From Mesorhizobium sp. L-2-11 (GTDB lineage Bacteria; Pseudomonadota; Alphaproteobacteria; Rhizobiales; Rhizobiaceae): 64,000 nucleotides of DNA. The DNA lies in assembly GCF_016756595.1 (NCBI RefSeq), contig NZ_AP023257.1, forward strand, positions 1,178,001 through 1,242,000. Reading direction: 5' to 3'. Within the stretch, counting starts at the first letter, position 1; each line of letters begins with the position of its first letter. Shown here in pieces: positions 53,791-61,963 of the stretch. The notes under the pieces were generated by a model. That model was not told the origin of the DNA, did no database searches, and worked only from the letters and a program-made list of their open reading frames with translations. Position numbers and translations under genes: made by a program.

Positions 53791-54186
53791 TCAGGGATTT
53801 GTTCGACGGACTAAATGTTCATACGTGATTCGCCAAGGGTCGCTCTCGGAAGATCTTTCCTCGCCGATCCAATGGAAGCTGTTGGCAGTGATCTCAGTGA
53901 AACGCCATCGAGTTTTCAGACCGCGCGAGTCAGTGCCGAGTTGGACAATGTCCTTACCCTCGGCCCGCCCGATCTGGCGCGAGTGATCTCGGTTGAGCGG
54001 GTCGTTCCATATGATGTGCCAGCCATCGATCCCAGGATCGAAGATGCGCAAAGTCGTGCCATACATCGTGGACGGCGCAGGGCGCTTGGGCCTGATCCAA
54101 ACGTCCTGAATCGCGCGGCCTTCGAGCACCCAGCCAAAATGGCATTCTCCATCCCATTTCTGGATTGTGCCGTCGTCGAGGTAGTG
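53791..54186 (-). pseudogene. 3' part of a conserved hypothetical gene split by the IS30 element
   Basis: Reading on from the insertion point: YLDDGTIQKWDGECHFGWVL, EGRAIQDVWIRPKRPAPSTM, YGTTLRIFDPGIDGWHIIWN, then TRWRFTEITANSFHWIGEER and a stop. With the 39 codons at 55647-55763 it makes a 169-residue protein in one frame. The G-W-V-L-E-G-R-A-I-Q-D-V-W and Y-G-T-T-L-R-x-x-D-P blocks belong to a small beta-barrel-like family of unknown function. The bases 54184-54186 are the left copy of the target duplication. Confidence 0.8.
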
Positions 54187-55646
54187 GGCGGATTCAAGCG
54201 GTCGTCGCAACACCTAAACGAAGGAGGTTGCGATGGGCATCCAAAAGCGACGATCACACCGTTCTGGACGAGCGCCGTTGCCGTCACCGGGACGTCCGCC
54301 AGTGGCGGAGAGATCTGAACTCCAGCGATTCTGGTTGGGGATCGCGCAAGGAATGACAAGCGAAGATGCTGCGCTGGCTGCTGGTATGTCGCAGCCTGTT
54401 GGAACCAGATTGTTCCGACAGGCGGGTGGCATGGCACCAGCGATGTTCAGATCTTCGAGCAAGCCGCCGTCCGGGCGGTACCTCTCGTTTGTGGAACGTG
54501 AGGAGATCGCACTACTTCGCGTTCAAGGCCTTTCGAGACGCGAGATCGGTCGCCAACTTGGCCGATCCGCCTCAACCATCTCCCGCGAGCTACGACGCAA
54601 TGCCGCGACGCGCAGCGGTGGCCTGGAGTATCGTGCATCGACAGCCCAATGGCATGCCGAGCGATCGGCCCGTCGACCCAAACCGACCAAGCTTGCGCTC
54701 AACACGACCTTGCGCACTTATGTTGAGCAGAGACTGGCCGGCGTCGTCATGACTCCGAGCGGCGCTCCCGTTCCGGGTCCCGCCGTTTCGTGGAAGGGCC
54801 GCCGGCATGGCCCGCGAAAGAATCGGCGGTGGGCCACGGCCTGGAGCCCGGAACAGATTGCCCGACGCTTGCCGATCGACTTCCCGGACGACGAGACGAT
54901 GCGCATCAGCCACGAAGCCATCTATCAGGCCCTTTTTGTTCAGGGCCGGGGAGCGCTACGCCGCGAACTGTCGGCCTGCTTGAGAACGGGGCGCGTGTTG
55001 CGGGTCCCCAGGGCGCGCGTACGCGGGCGAGGCAAGAGCTTTGTCTCGCCGGAGATCATGATCAGTCAACGCCCCGCCGAAGCGGTCGATCGCGCGGTGC
55101 CGGGTCACTGGGAGGGAGACCTCATCCTTGGTCTTGGCAGCTCGGCGATCGGCACGCTGGTTGAGCGTACGACGCGCTTCACGATGTTGCTGCATCTTCC
55201 CCGACTTGCGGGGCATGGCGAAGCTCCGCGCATGAAGAATGGCCCTGCTCTCGCGGGACACGGAGCTGAAGCCGTGCGTGACGCGATTACGCGCACCATC
55301 ATCACCTTGCCCGAAGAGTTGCGGCGTTCGCTGACCTGGGATCAGGGAGCCGAAATGGCTCAGCATGATCGTCTCAAGATCGACGCGGGTGTCCAAGTCT
55401 ACTTCTGCGATCCGCAAAGCCCATGGCAGCGTGGCACCAACGAGAACACCAATGGACTGCTGCGTCAGTACTTCCCGAAAGGCACCGACCTGAGCGTCCA
55501 CAGCGCCGACGAGATCGCCGCCGTGGCCGTGGCCCTCAATGCCCGACCGAGAAAAACTCTGGGATGGAAAACACCCGCAGAAGCGCTTGACGAGTTGCTG
55601 TCGCGAGTGAACACAATCGGTGTTGCGACGACCGCTTGAATCCGCC
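54187..55646 (+). mobile_element. IS30-family insertion sequence, complete
   Basis: The 1460-bp element has perfect 28-bp terminal inverted repeats at 54187-54214 and 55619-55646, both beginning GGCGGATTCAAGCGGTCGTC from the outside. It is flanked by a 3-bp direct duplication GTG (54184-54186 and 55647-55649). Removing the element and one GTG restores a single open frame, so the boundaries are exact. One transposase gene fills it, with no passenger. Intact ends suggest a recent insertion. Confidence 0.93.
54233..55639 (+). CDS. IS30-family transposase
   Basis: The 468-residue DDE transposase has an N-terminal HTH (SFVERE then EIALLRVQGLSRREIGRQLG, RSASTISRELRRNA). The catalytic core has the first Asp in GHWEGDLILG, the second in SLTWDQGAEM and the Glu in QRGTNENTNGLLRQYFPKGT. 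ATG 54233 follows AAGGAGG just inside the left terminal repeat, and the stop (55637-55639) lies within the right repeat. All three acidic residues are present, so the enzyme looks active. Confidence 0.95.
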   Translation: MGIQKRRSHRSGRAPLPSPGRPPVAERSELQRFWLGIAQGMTSEDAALAAGMSQPVGTRLFRQAGGMAPAMFRSSSKPPSGRYLSFVEREEIALLRVQGLSRREIGRQLGRSASTISRELRRNAATRSGGLEYRASTAQWHAERSARRPKPTKLALNTTLRTYVEQRLAGVVMTPSGAPVPGPAVSWKGRRHGPRKNRRWATAWSPEQIARRLPIDFPDDETMRISHEAIYQALFVQGRGALRRELSACLRTGRVLRVPRARVRGRGKSFVSPEIMISQRPAEAVDRAVPGHWEGDLILGLGSSAIGTLVERTTRFTMLLHLPRLAGHGEAPRMKNGPALAGHGAEAVRDAITRTIITLPEELRRSLTWDQGAEMAQHDRLKIDAGVQVYFCDPQSPWQRGTNENTNGLLRQYFPKGTDLSVHSADEIAAVAVALNARPRKTLGWKTPAEALDELLSRVNTIGVATTA

Positions 55647-55763
55647 GTGGATCGTGTCCATTTCCCAACTTCCAACTAGCCATCCATACAGGTTCATGTC
55701 TTCCGCTCGGTCGGCTGGGGGACCTGCGGACCCGAGAGCGGTGAGAAACGGAGAAATTGTCAT
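55647..55763 (-). pseudogene. 5' part of the IS-split conserved hypothetical gene
   Basis: 39 codons from ATG 55763: MTISPFLTALGSAGPPADRA, then EDMNLYGWLVGSWEMDTIH. They stop at the IS30 right end. The frame continues exactly in the 3' part after 54183, so this is an insertion break only. A purine-rich GAAAGGGG precedes the ATG. The last three bases (55647-55649) are the target duplication. Confidence 0.75.
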
Positions 55764-55881
55764 ACTGCCCCTTTCGTCTCCAAATAGACAAACTCAACTG
55801 CCCAGCGTAGCAGCGGCGGCTCATTGTCGCGCCCGCCTGCCAGTTGCCTGACGCCGCCTCGATTTGTTTCCGCCGGAGGTT

Positions 55882-56793
55882 TTACGCCGCCGGCTGCGCC
55901 TCGATGGTGCGCAACGCCTGCATCTGGCGCTTGGCTGCGGCCTTGACCGCGTCCTGCACCTTCTCGAAGGCGCGCACCTCGATCTGGCGCACGCGCTCCC
56001 GGCTGATGTCGAACTCGGCCGACAGCTCTTCCAGCGTCAGCGGCTCCTCGGCCAGGCGGCGCGCCTCGAAGATGCGCCGCTCGCGCTCGTTGAGCACGGC
56101 AAGAGCGCCGGACAGCATGCCGCGCCGGTTTTCCAGTTCGTCCTGCTCGATCAGCGCCTCTTCCTGGCTTTCGTGGTCGTCGACCAGCCAGTCCTGCCAC
56201 TCACCGGACTCGCCTTCGCTCGCCCGGATCGGCGCGTTGAGCGAGGCGTCGCCCGACAGGCGGCGGTTCATCGACACCACCTCCGCTTCCGACACGTTGA
56301 GGCGGGTGGCGATCTCGGCGATCTGCTCGGGCTTCAAGTCGCCGTCGTCGAGCGCCTGGATCTTGCCCTTCACCTTGCGCAGGTTGAAGAACAGGCGCTT
56401 CTGGTTGGCGGTGGTGCCCATCTTGACCAGGCTCCACGAGCGCAGGATGTATTCCTGGATCGAGGCCTTGATCCACCACATGGCGTAGGTGGCGAGCCGG
56501 AAGCCGCGCTCCGGTTCGAATTTCTTGACGGCCTGCATCAGGCCGACATTGCCTTCCGAGATCACTTCGCCGATTGGCAGGCCGTAACCGCGATAGCCCA
56601 TGGCGATCTTGGCGACGAGCCGAAGGTGGCTGGTGACGAGCTTGTGCGCAGCCGTGGTGTCCTCGTGCTCGGCGTAACGCTTGGCGAGCATGTACTCTTC
56701 CTGCGGCTGAAGCATCGGAAAGCGACGGATTTCTTCCAGGTAGCGGCTGAGGCCGCCTTCGCCGGAAACGATACTGGGTAGTGACTGGGCCAT
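55882..56793 (-). CDS. rpoH: RNA polymerase sigma-32 factor
   Basis: The 303-residue heat-shock sigma factor starts MAQSLPSIVSGEGGLSRYLE. Region 2 is GYGLPIGEVISEGNVGLMQA, VKKFEPERGFRLATYAMWWI, KASIQEYILRSW. The RpoH-specific box is NQKRLFFNLRKVKGKI. Region 4 ends LTLEELSAEFDISRERVRQI, EVRAFEKVQDAV. The frame continues to 56847, but ATG 56793 fits the family. It lies downstream of the pseudouridine synthase on the same strand with its own 206-bp promoter gap. Several rhizobia carry more than one rpoH. Confidence 0.96.
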   Translation of the reverse strand: MAQSLPSIVSGEGGLSRYLEEIRRFPMLQPQEEYMLAKRYAEHEDTTAAHKLVTSHLRLVAKIAMGYRGYGLPIGEVISEGNVGLMQAVKKFEPERGFRLATYAMWWIKASIQEYILRSWSLVKMGTTANQKRLFFNLRKVKGKIQALDDGDLKPEQIAEIATRLNVSEAEVVSMNRRLSGDASLNAPIRASEGESGEWQDWLVDDHESQEEALIEQDELENRRGMLSGALAVLNERERRIFEARRLAEEPLTLEELSAEFDISRERVRQIEVRAFEKVQDAVKAAAKRQMQALRTIEAQPAA

Positions 56794-56999
56794 GATAGCG
56801 CCCCTCTCTCTTGGAGTGTGCCCCCTAAAGCGGCGGGCATATGTCACGAACGCCGAAAGGCTCGTTCGCGACAGCGGATGTATACAGGAACAAAACCAGA
56901 AAGGACAGCATTTGGTTCAACACGAAACAGTGTGTCACGCCAAAGTGAACAAAGCGGGTCAGGTTTTTGCCGATCTGGTTTTGAATGGATGAAGCCGGT

Positions 57000-58085
57000 T
57001 CAGAGTCTGCGGAAGCCGTCCACGAGTTCCTCCATATCGCTCGGTAGCGGCGCCTCGAACCTCATCGGTAAATGGGTAGTCGGATGCCGAAATTCAAGGA
57101 GGCGGGCATGCAATGCCTGTCGCGGAAAGGCCTTCACCTGGCCTTTCAGCGGCTCGGGCAGCCGGTTCGCCTTGGTGCGAAAGGCCTGGCCGTAATCGGG
57201 GTCGCCGACGACGGGATGGCCGATATGAGCCATATGGACGCGGATCTGATGGGTGCGGCCAGTCTCGAGCCGGCATTCGACCAGGCTCGCCATGGCAAAC
57301 TCCTTTTGCTGCTCGCCAAAGCGCTCGACGACCGTGAAATGGGTGACGGCGTGGCGGGCATCGTCGCGGCCCTCCGGCACCACGGCACGGCGCACGCGGT
57401 CGGCGGCGCGGCCAAGCGGCTCGTCGACCGTGCCTGTCGGTCTCATCGGTATGCCCCAGACCAGCGCCAGATAGGCGCGTTTGAGATCGCCGGTAAGGCC
57501 ATGGTCGGCAAAGGCTTCCGACAATGATTTGTGGGCGCGGTCGGTCTTGGCCACGACCATGACGCCGCTGGTCTCCTTGTCCAGGCGGTGGACGATGCCC
57601 GGCCGCCGCACACCGCCGATGCCGGAAAGACTGTCGCCGCAATGGTGGATCAGCGCATTGACCAGCGTGCCGGTCCAGTTGCCGGCGCCGGGATGGACGA
57701 CCAGCCCCGGCGGCTTGTCGATGACGATCAATTCATTGTCTTCATAGAGGACGTCGAGCGGGATATTCTCGCCCTGCGGCTGCGCCGGCTCCGGCTCCGG
57801 CATGTCGACCGATACGCGGTCACCGGCCGCCATCTTGCGTTTGGTCTCGTTGACCGGCTGGCCGCCGACCTTGACGGCGCCCTGCCGGATCAGCATCTGC
57901 ACCCGGCTGCGCGACATGTCCGGGCCGAGCTTGCCCGCCAGCCATTGGTCGAGCCGCTGGCCGGCCGCATCGGGGCCTGCTTCCAGCACGACTGATCCCA
58001 CGTCTGGCGATCCAATGTCTGGCGATCCGCCCGTACTCAATCCATCCCCTATCAATGTCGGGGTCTCTTCGTTATGAGCGCTCAT
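57000..58085 (-). CDS. rluD: RluA-family pseudouridine synthase (RluD-like)
   Basis: The 361-residue protein has an N-terminal S4 RNA-binding domain (GQRLDQWLAGKLGPDMSRSR, VQMLIRQGAVKVGGQPV). The catalytic domain has Asp in GIVHRLDKETSGVMVVAKTD, RVHMAHIGHPVVGDPDYGQA and an R-L-E-T-G-R-T-H-Q-I block. Proteins of this layout make pseudouridines in helix 69 of 23S rRNA (RluD) or relatives. The first 30 residues carry a GSPD-IGSPDV duplication and are poorly conserved. The gene diverges from the small membrane protein with only a 26-bp gap. Confidence 0.9.
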   Translation of the reverse strand: MSAHNEETPTLIGDGLSTGGSPDIGSPDVGSVVLEAGPDAAGQRLDQWLAGKLGPDMSRSRVQMLIRQGAVKVGGQPVNETKRKMAAGDRVSVDMPEPEPAQPQGENIPLDVLYEDNELIVIDKPPGLVVHPGAGNWTGTLVNALIHHCGDSLSGIGGVRRPGIVHRLDKETSGVMVVAKTDRAHKSLSEAFADHGLTGDLKRAYLALVWGIPMRPTGTVDEPLGRAADRVRRAVVPEGRDDARHAVTHFTVVERFGEQQKEFAMASLVECRLETGRTHQIRVHMAHIGHPVVGDPDYGQAFRTKANRLPEPLKGQVKAFPRQALHARLLEFRHPTTHLPMRFEAPLPSDMEELVDGFRRL

Positions 58086-58111
58086 CGAAAATCGTTCCGG
58101 AATGTTTTGCC

Positions 58112-58489
58112 ATGGCTGCTGCCGATGAAGACGAGGAAAAGCCGCTCGACCCCGAAGTCGAAAAGGTGCGCAAGAAGCTCGTCCGCTTCGTCGCCATCAA
58201 TCTCGGCCTGCTGTTCCTCGCCCTTATGGTGGTGATTGCAGCGCTTGTCTACAAAACGCGCAGCGCGCCACCGGAAGCCCCATCCCTTGCCGGCGATATC
58301 CAGGTGCCATCAGGCGAGCCGCTGACCGGCGACATCGTGCTGCCGGTCGGCGCCAAGGTCATCAGCCAGTCGCTTTCCGGCAACCGCGTCTCCATCGATG
58401 CGGAGCTTGCCGACGGCAGCCGCGCCATTTTTGTCTACGACATCACTGAGCGCCGCATCATCGGTCGCTTTTCGATCCGCAACAAATGA
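58112..58489 (+). CDS. Small membrane-anchored protein (DUF6476-like)
   Basis: The 125-residue protein has an acidic/basic N-terminus (MAAADEDEEKPLDPEVEKVR), one membrane helix (RFVAINLGLLFLALMVVIAA, LVYK) and an extracytoplasmic beta-rich domain ending SRAIFVYDITERRIIGRFSI. It matches my memory of DUF6476, placed next to rluD in rhizobia; the family name is uncertain. The upstream in-frame ATG at 58055 overlaps rluD and is rejected. It overlaps the VOC pseudogene by 4 bp. Confidence 0.75.
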   Translation: MAAADEDEEKPLDPEVEKVRKKLVRFVAINLGLLFLALMVVIAALVYKTRSAPPEAPSLAGDIQVPSGEPLTGDIVLPVGAKVISQSLSGNRVSIDAELADGSRAIFVYDITERRIIGRFSIRNK

Positions 58490-58894
58490 CTGCGTTTGCG
58501 AAAAATCGCCGCGTCGCCACCGTCGCGCTTGTCGTTGCCAATTACGACAAGGCGATTGCCTGGTATGTCGACAGGCTGGGCTTTTTGCTCACCGAGGACG
58601 TCGATCTCGGCGGCGGCAAAGCGCTGGGTCACGGTGGCGCCGGCGAACGGACAAGGCGCGCGGCTGCTGCTGGCCGAAGCGTCGGACGATATGCAAGCGA
58701 GCCGCATCGGCAACCAAGCCGGCGGCCGCGTCTTTTTGTTTCTCGAAACCGACGATTTTGTCCGCGACCATGCGGCAATGCTCGAAAAAGGCGTTCAATT
58801 CCGCGAGGCACCTCGCGTTGAGCCCTATGGCACTGTGGCAGTTTTCGCCGATCTCCATGGAAATCTCTGGGATCTGATCGAGCCAAAACGCTAG
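58486..58894 (+). pseudogene. VOC/glyoxalase-like gene with a frameshift
   Basis: Frame 1 reads MTAFAKNRRVATVALVVANY, DKAIAWYVDRLGFLLTEDVD, LGGGK. At AAA 58618-58620 the homology moves by one base. It continues RWVTVAPANGQGARLLLAEA, then GGRVFLFLETDDFVRDHAAM and YGTVAVFADLHGNLWDLIEP, to the stop. Dropping one A restores a 135-residue VOC protein with all strands. So the break is recent, or a sequencing error. It starts with ATGA over the preceding stop. Confidence 0.8.
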
Positions 58895-58985
58895 CCTCGC
58901 AACGGATATTTTCCCGGCACGACAGACCTGCCCGAAGCCCAGTTGCTTTTTCCCAGCCGTCAGCCTATATCGCCGGTTCTTGAAC

Positions 58986-59060
58986 GCGCCCATCGTCTAG
59001 CGGTCAGGACACCGCCCTCTCACGGCGGGAACAGGGGTTCGATTCCCCTTGGGCGTACCA
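58986..59060 (+). tRNA. tRNA-Glu (anticodon CTC)
   Basis: The 75-nt cloverleaf includes the CCA end. The acceptor is GCGCCCA with TGGGCGT (one G-U), the D arm TCTAGCGGTCAGGA, the anticodon stem CCGCC/GGCGG with CTC at 59019-59021, and the T arm AGGGG/CCCCT around TTCGATT. It reads GAG codons. A piece of the other isoacceptor, tRNA-Glu(TTC), lies 1.2 kb downstream. Confidence 0.95.
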
Positions 59061-59577
59061 GCAATTTCAATAACTTAATGATAATTCGAGATCTGCGGTC
59101 CCGATAAGTGACCCGAAATGCACCGCTGCCGCAGGCTATTTCTGTGCCTAGTCCGGCCCAGACGAGCCCAATGTTTGGTGCAGGAGTCGAAGGCGGATCC
59201 TCGCCCCATTGCCGTCGCGGGGGGTGCAAAATCCTCTCACATCAATCCGGCTGTGGATGGGGAGGCGGAGGCGTGCGAACCGCTAAGGCCTCCATGCAGC
59301 TCTCCATCAATGCAGCGTCGAAAACTCAGTGCGTCTGCATGAGCGTCGAACTCGACCTCGCAGCCCAACGGCTTTCGTACCCGCTGCGTATTGATGACCT
59401 ATGGTGAACGAAACTCGCTGCAAGCGGCACCAGCATTCGCCCGACAAGCTGCCGGCAAAGTCGCAATACGACCACGCGACGACCAGTTCTCGTCCAGGTT
59501 TTCACGATCCGCTCAAGGCTCAGGGCTCTGCAGGTCCCGTCCTCGACAACAGCACCAATCCTGGTGCTAAATGTCTG
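59061..59577. other. 517-bp stretch without a recognisable gene
   Basis: Between tRNA-Glu and the secreted protein gene. Base composition is lower in G+C and less codon-biased than in flanking genes. Several frames are open, but none has a good start or family pattern. It marks the left part of a decayed accessory region. Confidence 0.5.
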
Positions 59578-60093
59578 CTAATGGTCCGTCCCGCCAATAA
59601 CCGGAAATGGCGCGACCAAGACCGGTTCTGGCAACTGGGCCAAACGGGTGAAAGCCACGTGCGCCGCGAGTAGGACATCAATTAGTGCCAGTCGTTTTGC
59701 GGTCATTGTCCTATTCTCAACACCACTTTGCGCCCGTCGGAAAGGGGTTCCCGTTCCTGTGCCAACCGGGGGTTGTCTGCTGGTCAGCGAGAACACGAAT
59801 CGGGTTGAGAGTTGCCCGCAAACCATCGTTCCTTCTCCACGCGAGAAGGTAAGATTGGCAGTGGTCGTGCCTCGGCATTCGACCCCAGTGTTGGTCTGTC
59901 CGCGAATAGTACCGCGCCGTGTAATACTGTTGACGAAAGCCGTCCCGGAAAAGGAGAGCGTCCCATCAACAGTCTGACCGGAGACTGGTGCGGTGATGGT
60001 GAGCAGATTTTGCGCCTGCGCGTAGCCGGCAGCGTCTGCGACACCATAGGCAATCAACATTGTCGCCAAGATTCCCCGGAAAGTACGGTGCAT
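59578..60093 (-). CDS. Hypothetical secreted protein
   Basis: A 171-residue frame with a signal peptide (MHRTFRGILATMLIAYGVAD to YAQA). A Thr/Gly/Ser-rich beta domain follows (NLLTITAPVSGQTVDGTLSF, RGQTNTGVECRGTTTANLTF, GTMVCGQLSTRFVFSLTSRQ) with two cysteines that could pair. From about residue 125 the composition changes (MTAKRLALIDVLLAAHVAFT), which could be a frameshifted or fused tail. No family recognised. It lies in the decayed region after tRNA-Glu. Confidence 0.5.
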   Translation of the reverse strand: MHRTFRGILATMLIAYGVADAAGYAQAQNLLTITAPVSGQTVDGTLSFSGTAFVNSITRRGTIRGQTNTGVECRGTTTANLTFSRGEGTMVCGQLSTRFVFSLTSRQPPVGTGTGTPFRRAQSGVENRTMTAKRLALIDVLLAAHVAFTRLAQLPEPVLVAPFPVIGGTDH

Positions 60094-60233
60094 ATGGACG
60101 GTTCCTTTGAGACCGCTCCTGCGAGGCTAAAGCAAATCCGCCTTCAAATCCGCAAATGCCGTTCAAAGAAATTGCAGACTGCTGCAGCGCCTTGCGAGGG
60201 TTCGGCATTAGGCATGAACGGTAGTGGTTTTCT

Positions 60234-60260
60234 GCCCTTTCACGGCGGTAACAGGGGTTC
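60234..60260 (+). other. Fragment of tRNA-Glu(TTC); possible att-site relic
   Basis: 27 nt match 59014-59040 of the tRNA-Glu(CTC) gene with two differences. Both give the other isoacceptor: CTTTCAC in place of CTCTCAC (anticodon TTC), and GGCGGTAAC. The match stops in the T loop. Integrating elements often carry such 3' tRNA pieces as att sites. The surrounding 60094-60690 has no intact gene. Confidence 0.6.
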
Positions 60261-60534
60261 CAGCAAAATCAAGCACCTTAAGCCGAATAAACCCCCACGA
60301 ATTTTAGCGAACAGAAGCAATGAAGCCTGCCGCAGTGAGGCCAGCGGGCACTCCCAGGCAGTCTTCTTGCATTTCTGCCCCTTCCTGCGACTATCGGCAG
60401 GTCCTACGTGGACATGGATAATTAACGTTGAGGAAGCGCGAGCGCGCCGATGACAACCCGACCCGTCAACAGAAGATGGCAGGATATCGGTTTTTCTTTT
60501 CGATAGCCTGCTTTTCGGCCGGCGAGCGAGGCCT

Positions 60535-60615
60535 GCCCCTGACAGGTTAAGCAGGCGGCGGCGGTTGACATCGGGGCATACCTTCGGCGGCTGCCCGAAC
60601 AAGGGTGTTCGGCAT
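60535..60615 (-). pseudogene. 5' relic of a MPNT-type small rhizobial protein
   Basis: ATG 60615, with GGAGAAG upstream, reads MPNTLVRAAAEGMP and then shifts frame at CCCC, where the other frame gives DVNRRRLLNLSGAGLA. The order M-P-N-T...R-A-A-x-E-G-M-P-x-x-N-R-R-R-L-L is the N-terminus of a Mesorhizobium family of short proteins that I recall from memory. The rest is lost. Confidence 0.45.
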
Positions 60616-60690
60616 CGGATCTTCTCCAATTCGGTTGTGTGTGAGGCTGTAGCGCTTCCGCAAGAACGGGAATTCTGATATCAGAGTTTT

Positions 60691-60897
60691 ATGCCAAAGC
60701 AAGAAACCGTGGTATCAAAGAAACGGCGCGGCCCGGCCCCAACTGGAAAGGGTGTGCCGATCATGGTCCGCCTTCAACCGGACATGCTGGCGGGCGTCGA
60801 TCAATTTGTTGCCGAGCATGATGTTTCGCGACCTGAAGCCGTCCGATTGATCATCCGTGACTGGTTGATCAGACACCAGGTACTGAAAGCCGAGTGA
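60691..60897 (+). CDS. Ribbon-helix-helix (CopG-like) protein
   Basis: The 68-residue protein has a basic N-terminus (PKQETVVSKKRRGPAPTGKG). The RHH fold follows: strand VPIMVRLQPDMLAGVDQFVA, then helices EHDVSRPEAVRLIIRDWLIR. It is a probable DNA-binding antitoxin or small repressor. No toxin gene follows; the next frame overlaps by GTGA and is an XRE-type scrap. It lies in the decayed accessory region. Confidence 0.8.
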   Translation: MPKQETVVSKKRRGPAPTGKGVPIMVRLQPDMLAGVDQFVAEHDVSRPEAVRLIIRDWLIRHQVLKAE

Positions 60898-60995
60898 AAC
60901 CCTGGGCGACTTTCCGCGCAGCGCTCGAATCTGCCGGCGTCGAGTTCATCCCCGAGAATGGCGGCGGCGCCGGCGTGAGGTTGAGGAAGAAATGA
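60894..60995 (+). pseudogene. C-terminal relic of an XRE-type regulator
   Basis: GTG at 60894 overlaps the RHH stop and leads VKPWATFRAALESAGVEFIP, ENGGGAGVRLRKK and stop. The R-A-A-L-E-x-A-G-V-E-F-I-x-E-N-G-G-G-x-G-V-R-L-R-K ending is that of many short rhizobial XRE repressors. The helix-turn-helix part is missing. Confidence 0.65.
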
Positions 60996-61437
60996 CACTG
61001 CGCGTCGAGGATGCTGGCGGTCACTGAGCGTCGGGTCCGCTGTCGACGGCTCCAAAAGCGCGAACGTTGCGCAGCTGGACACTTCCGGGAGACAGCGGAC
61101 TCAAACTCGGGCCAAGAGGGGACAAGGCCCTTTATGATCCCTATGCGGGGATCAGGATGATAACACTGGGCGGGTACAAAACGTTCCGTCGGCTGAAAAA
61201 ATATTATCCGGCCGCTGATGATCTGCTTAAGCAGGGTGATTTTATCCGCATCCGCCCCACCGCAGCGGACACAGCTTCGACCTGCTCTGACTGGGAGAGG
61301 CTCGGTTTGCCGCTCCCCGTCCGATTTGACTCGCTAATACGCTAACAAAGCGTACAGAAGGCATGTCGCTGACCAACTGAACGGGCGTTGGCGCTTGGAA
61401 GAGTCGATCACGCTTTCGCCCCACAAGGGATAAAGCG
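60996..61437. other. 442-bp stretch without a supported gene
   Basis: A frame at 61067-61345 (PRGDKALYDPYAGIRMITLG) opens without an ATG, has atypical composition, and I do not recognise it. It may be another gene scrap. No hairpins or sites stand out. Confidence 0.4.
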
Positions 61438-61794
61438 ATGTCATTCGACGATCATCTAGACTCCGAGCAACTCGCAACGCTGGCAAGGGTTCTCAACGAC
61501 TATTGCACAGAGGCAGGAATTCCCAAAGGCCATCCAGCCAGAGATCACTTTGGGCGGCGCCTCATAAGCCTGTTTCGATCCGGGATAGATCAGCCAGATG
61601 ATCTGAAATCCAAAATGAACGCAGGCTATGAGGATTGGCTGGGTGAGATCGGCGCTACCGGTCCTTTCATACCGCCCAAACTATCGTCCGAAGACCGTCT
61701 CGTAGGTGACAGTATCTTGCCAGGATCGGATCGCAGAGGCAGGCCAGCGGTCGCGAAAACACAACGAGCTGTGAGTCCGCCTACGGCTGGGTAG
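61438..61794 (+). CDS. Hypothetical rhizobial protein
   Basis: A 118-residue protein: MSFDDHLDSEQLATLARVLN, DYCTEAGIPKGHPARDHFGR, RLISLFRSGIDQPDDLKSKM, NAGYEDWLGEIGATGPFIPP and a basic tail. The first 80 residues look like one helical domain that I know from short hypothetical proteins of rhizobia; function unknown. ATG 61438 follows GGGATAAAGCG. Confidence 0.65.
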   Translation: MSFDDHLDSEQLATLARVLNDYCTEAGIPKGHPARDHFGRRLISLFRSGIDQPDDLKSKMNAGYEDWLGEIGATGPFIPPKLSSEDRLVGDSILPGSDRRGRPAVAKTQRAVSPPTAG

Positions 61795-61799
61795 CGCCT

Positions 61800-61879
61800 A
61801 AGCCGGCGTCGATGATGATCTGGGAGCGGTAGCCGTGGAATTTGGCTTCATGCATCCAGTCATCGCCTTGGAGCGGCAC
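61800..61879 (-). pseudogene. Fragment of an ATP-dependent DNA ligase (LigD-like)
   Basis: On the minus strand the frame reads VPLQGDDWMHEAKFHGYRSQ, IIIDAG. This aligns with the adenylation motif region of LigD-type ligases (G-D-x-W-x-H-E-x-K-x-D-G-Y-R-x-Q), with Asp of the K-x-D-G motif replaced by His. About 26 residues remain. No ligase sequence flanks it. Confidence 0.55.
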
Positions 61880-61958
61880 GGTTCCACACCCCAAAAGGGA
61901 TATTCCTTTGGGAACCTTGCGGAGCATTGAACGTCAATCCGGTCTGAAGCTGAGGTAG
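61875..61958 (+). pseudogene. C-terminal relic of a HicA toxin
   Basis: In frame to the stop at 61956-61958: GTVPHPKRDIPLGTLRSIER, QSGLKLR. The H-P-x-x-D-I-P-x-G-T-L-R-S-I-x-x-Q-x-G-L block is the HicA C-terminus. The N-terminal half with the catalytic His is gone; a ligase scrap overlaps the same bases. It ends 5 nt before hicB, the normal hicAB spacing. Confidence 0.75.
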
Positions 61959-61963
61959 ATACA

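Noticed and set aside
59014..60260. A precise integrated element bounded by direct repeats of tRNA-Glu
   Set aside because: The distal copy matches the TTC isoacceptor rather than the local CTC gene and stops before the tRNA 3' end; no integrase gene lies between, so a defined element is not claimed.
61067..61345. 92-residue open frame
   Set aside because: No ATG, poor ribosome site and mixed composition; listed only as part of a gene-free stretch.
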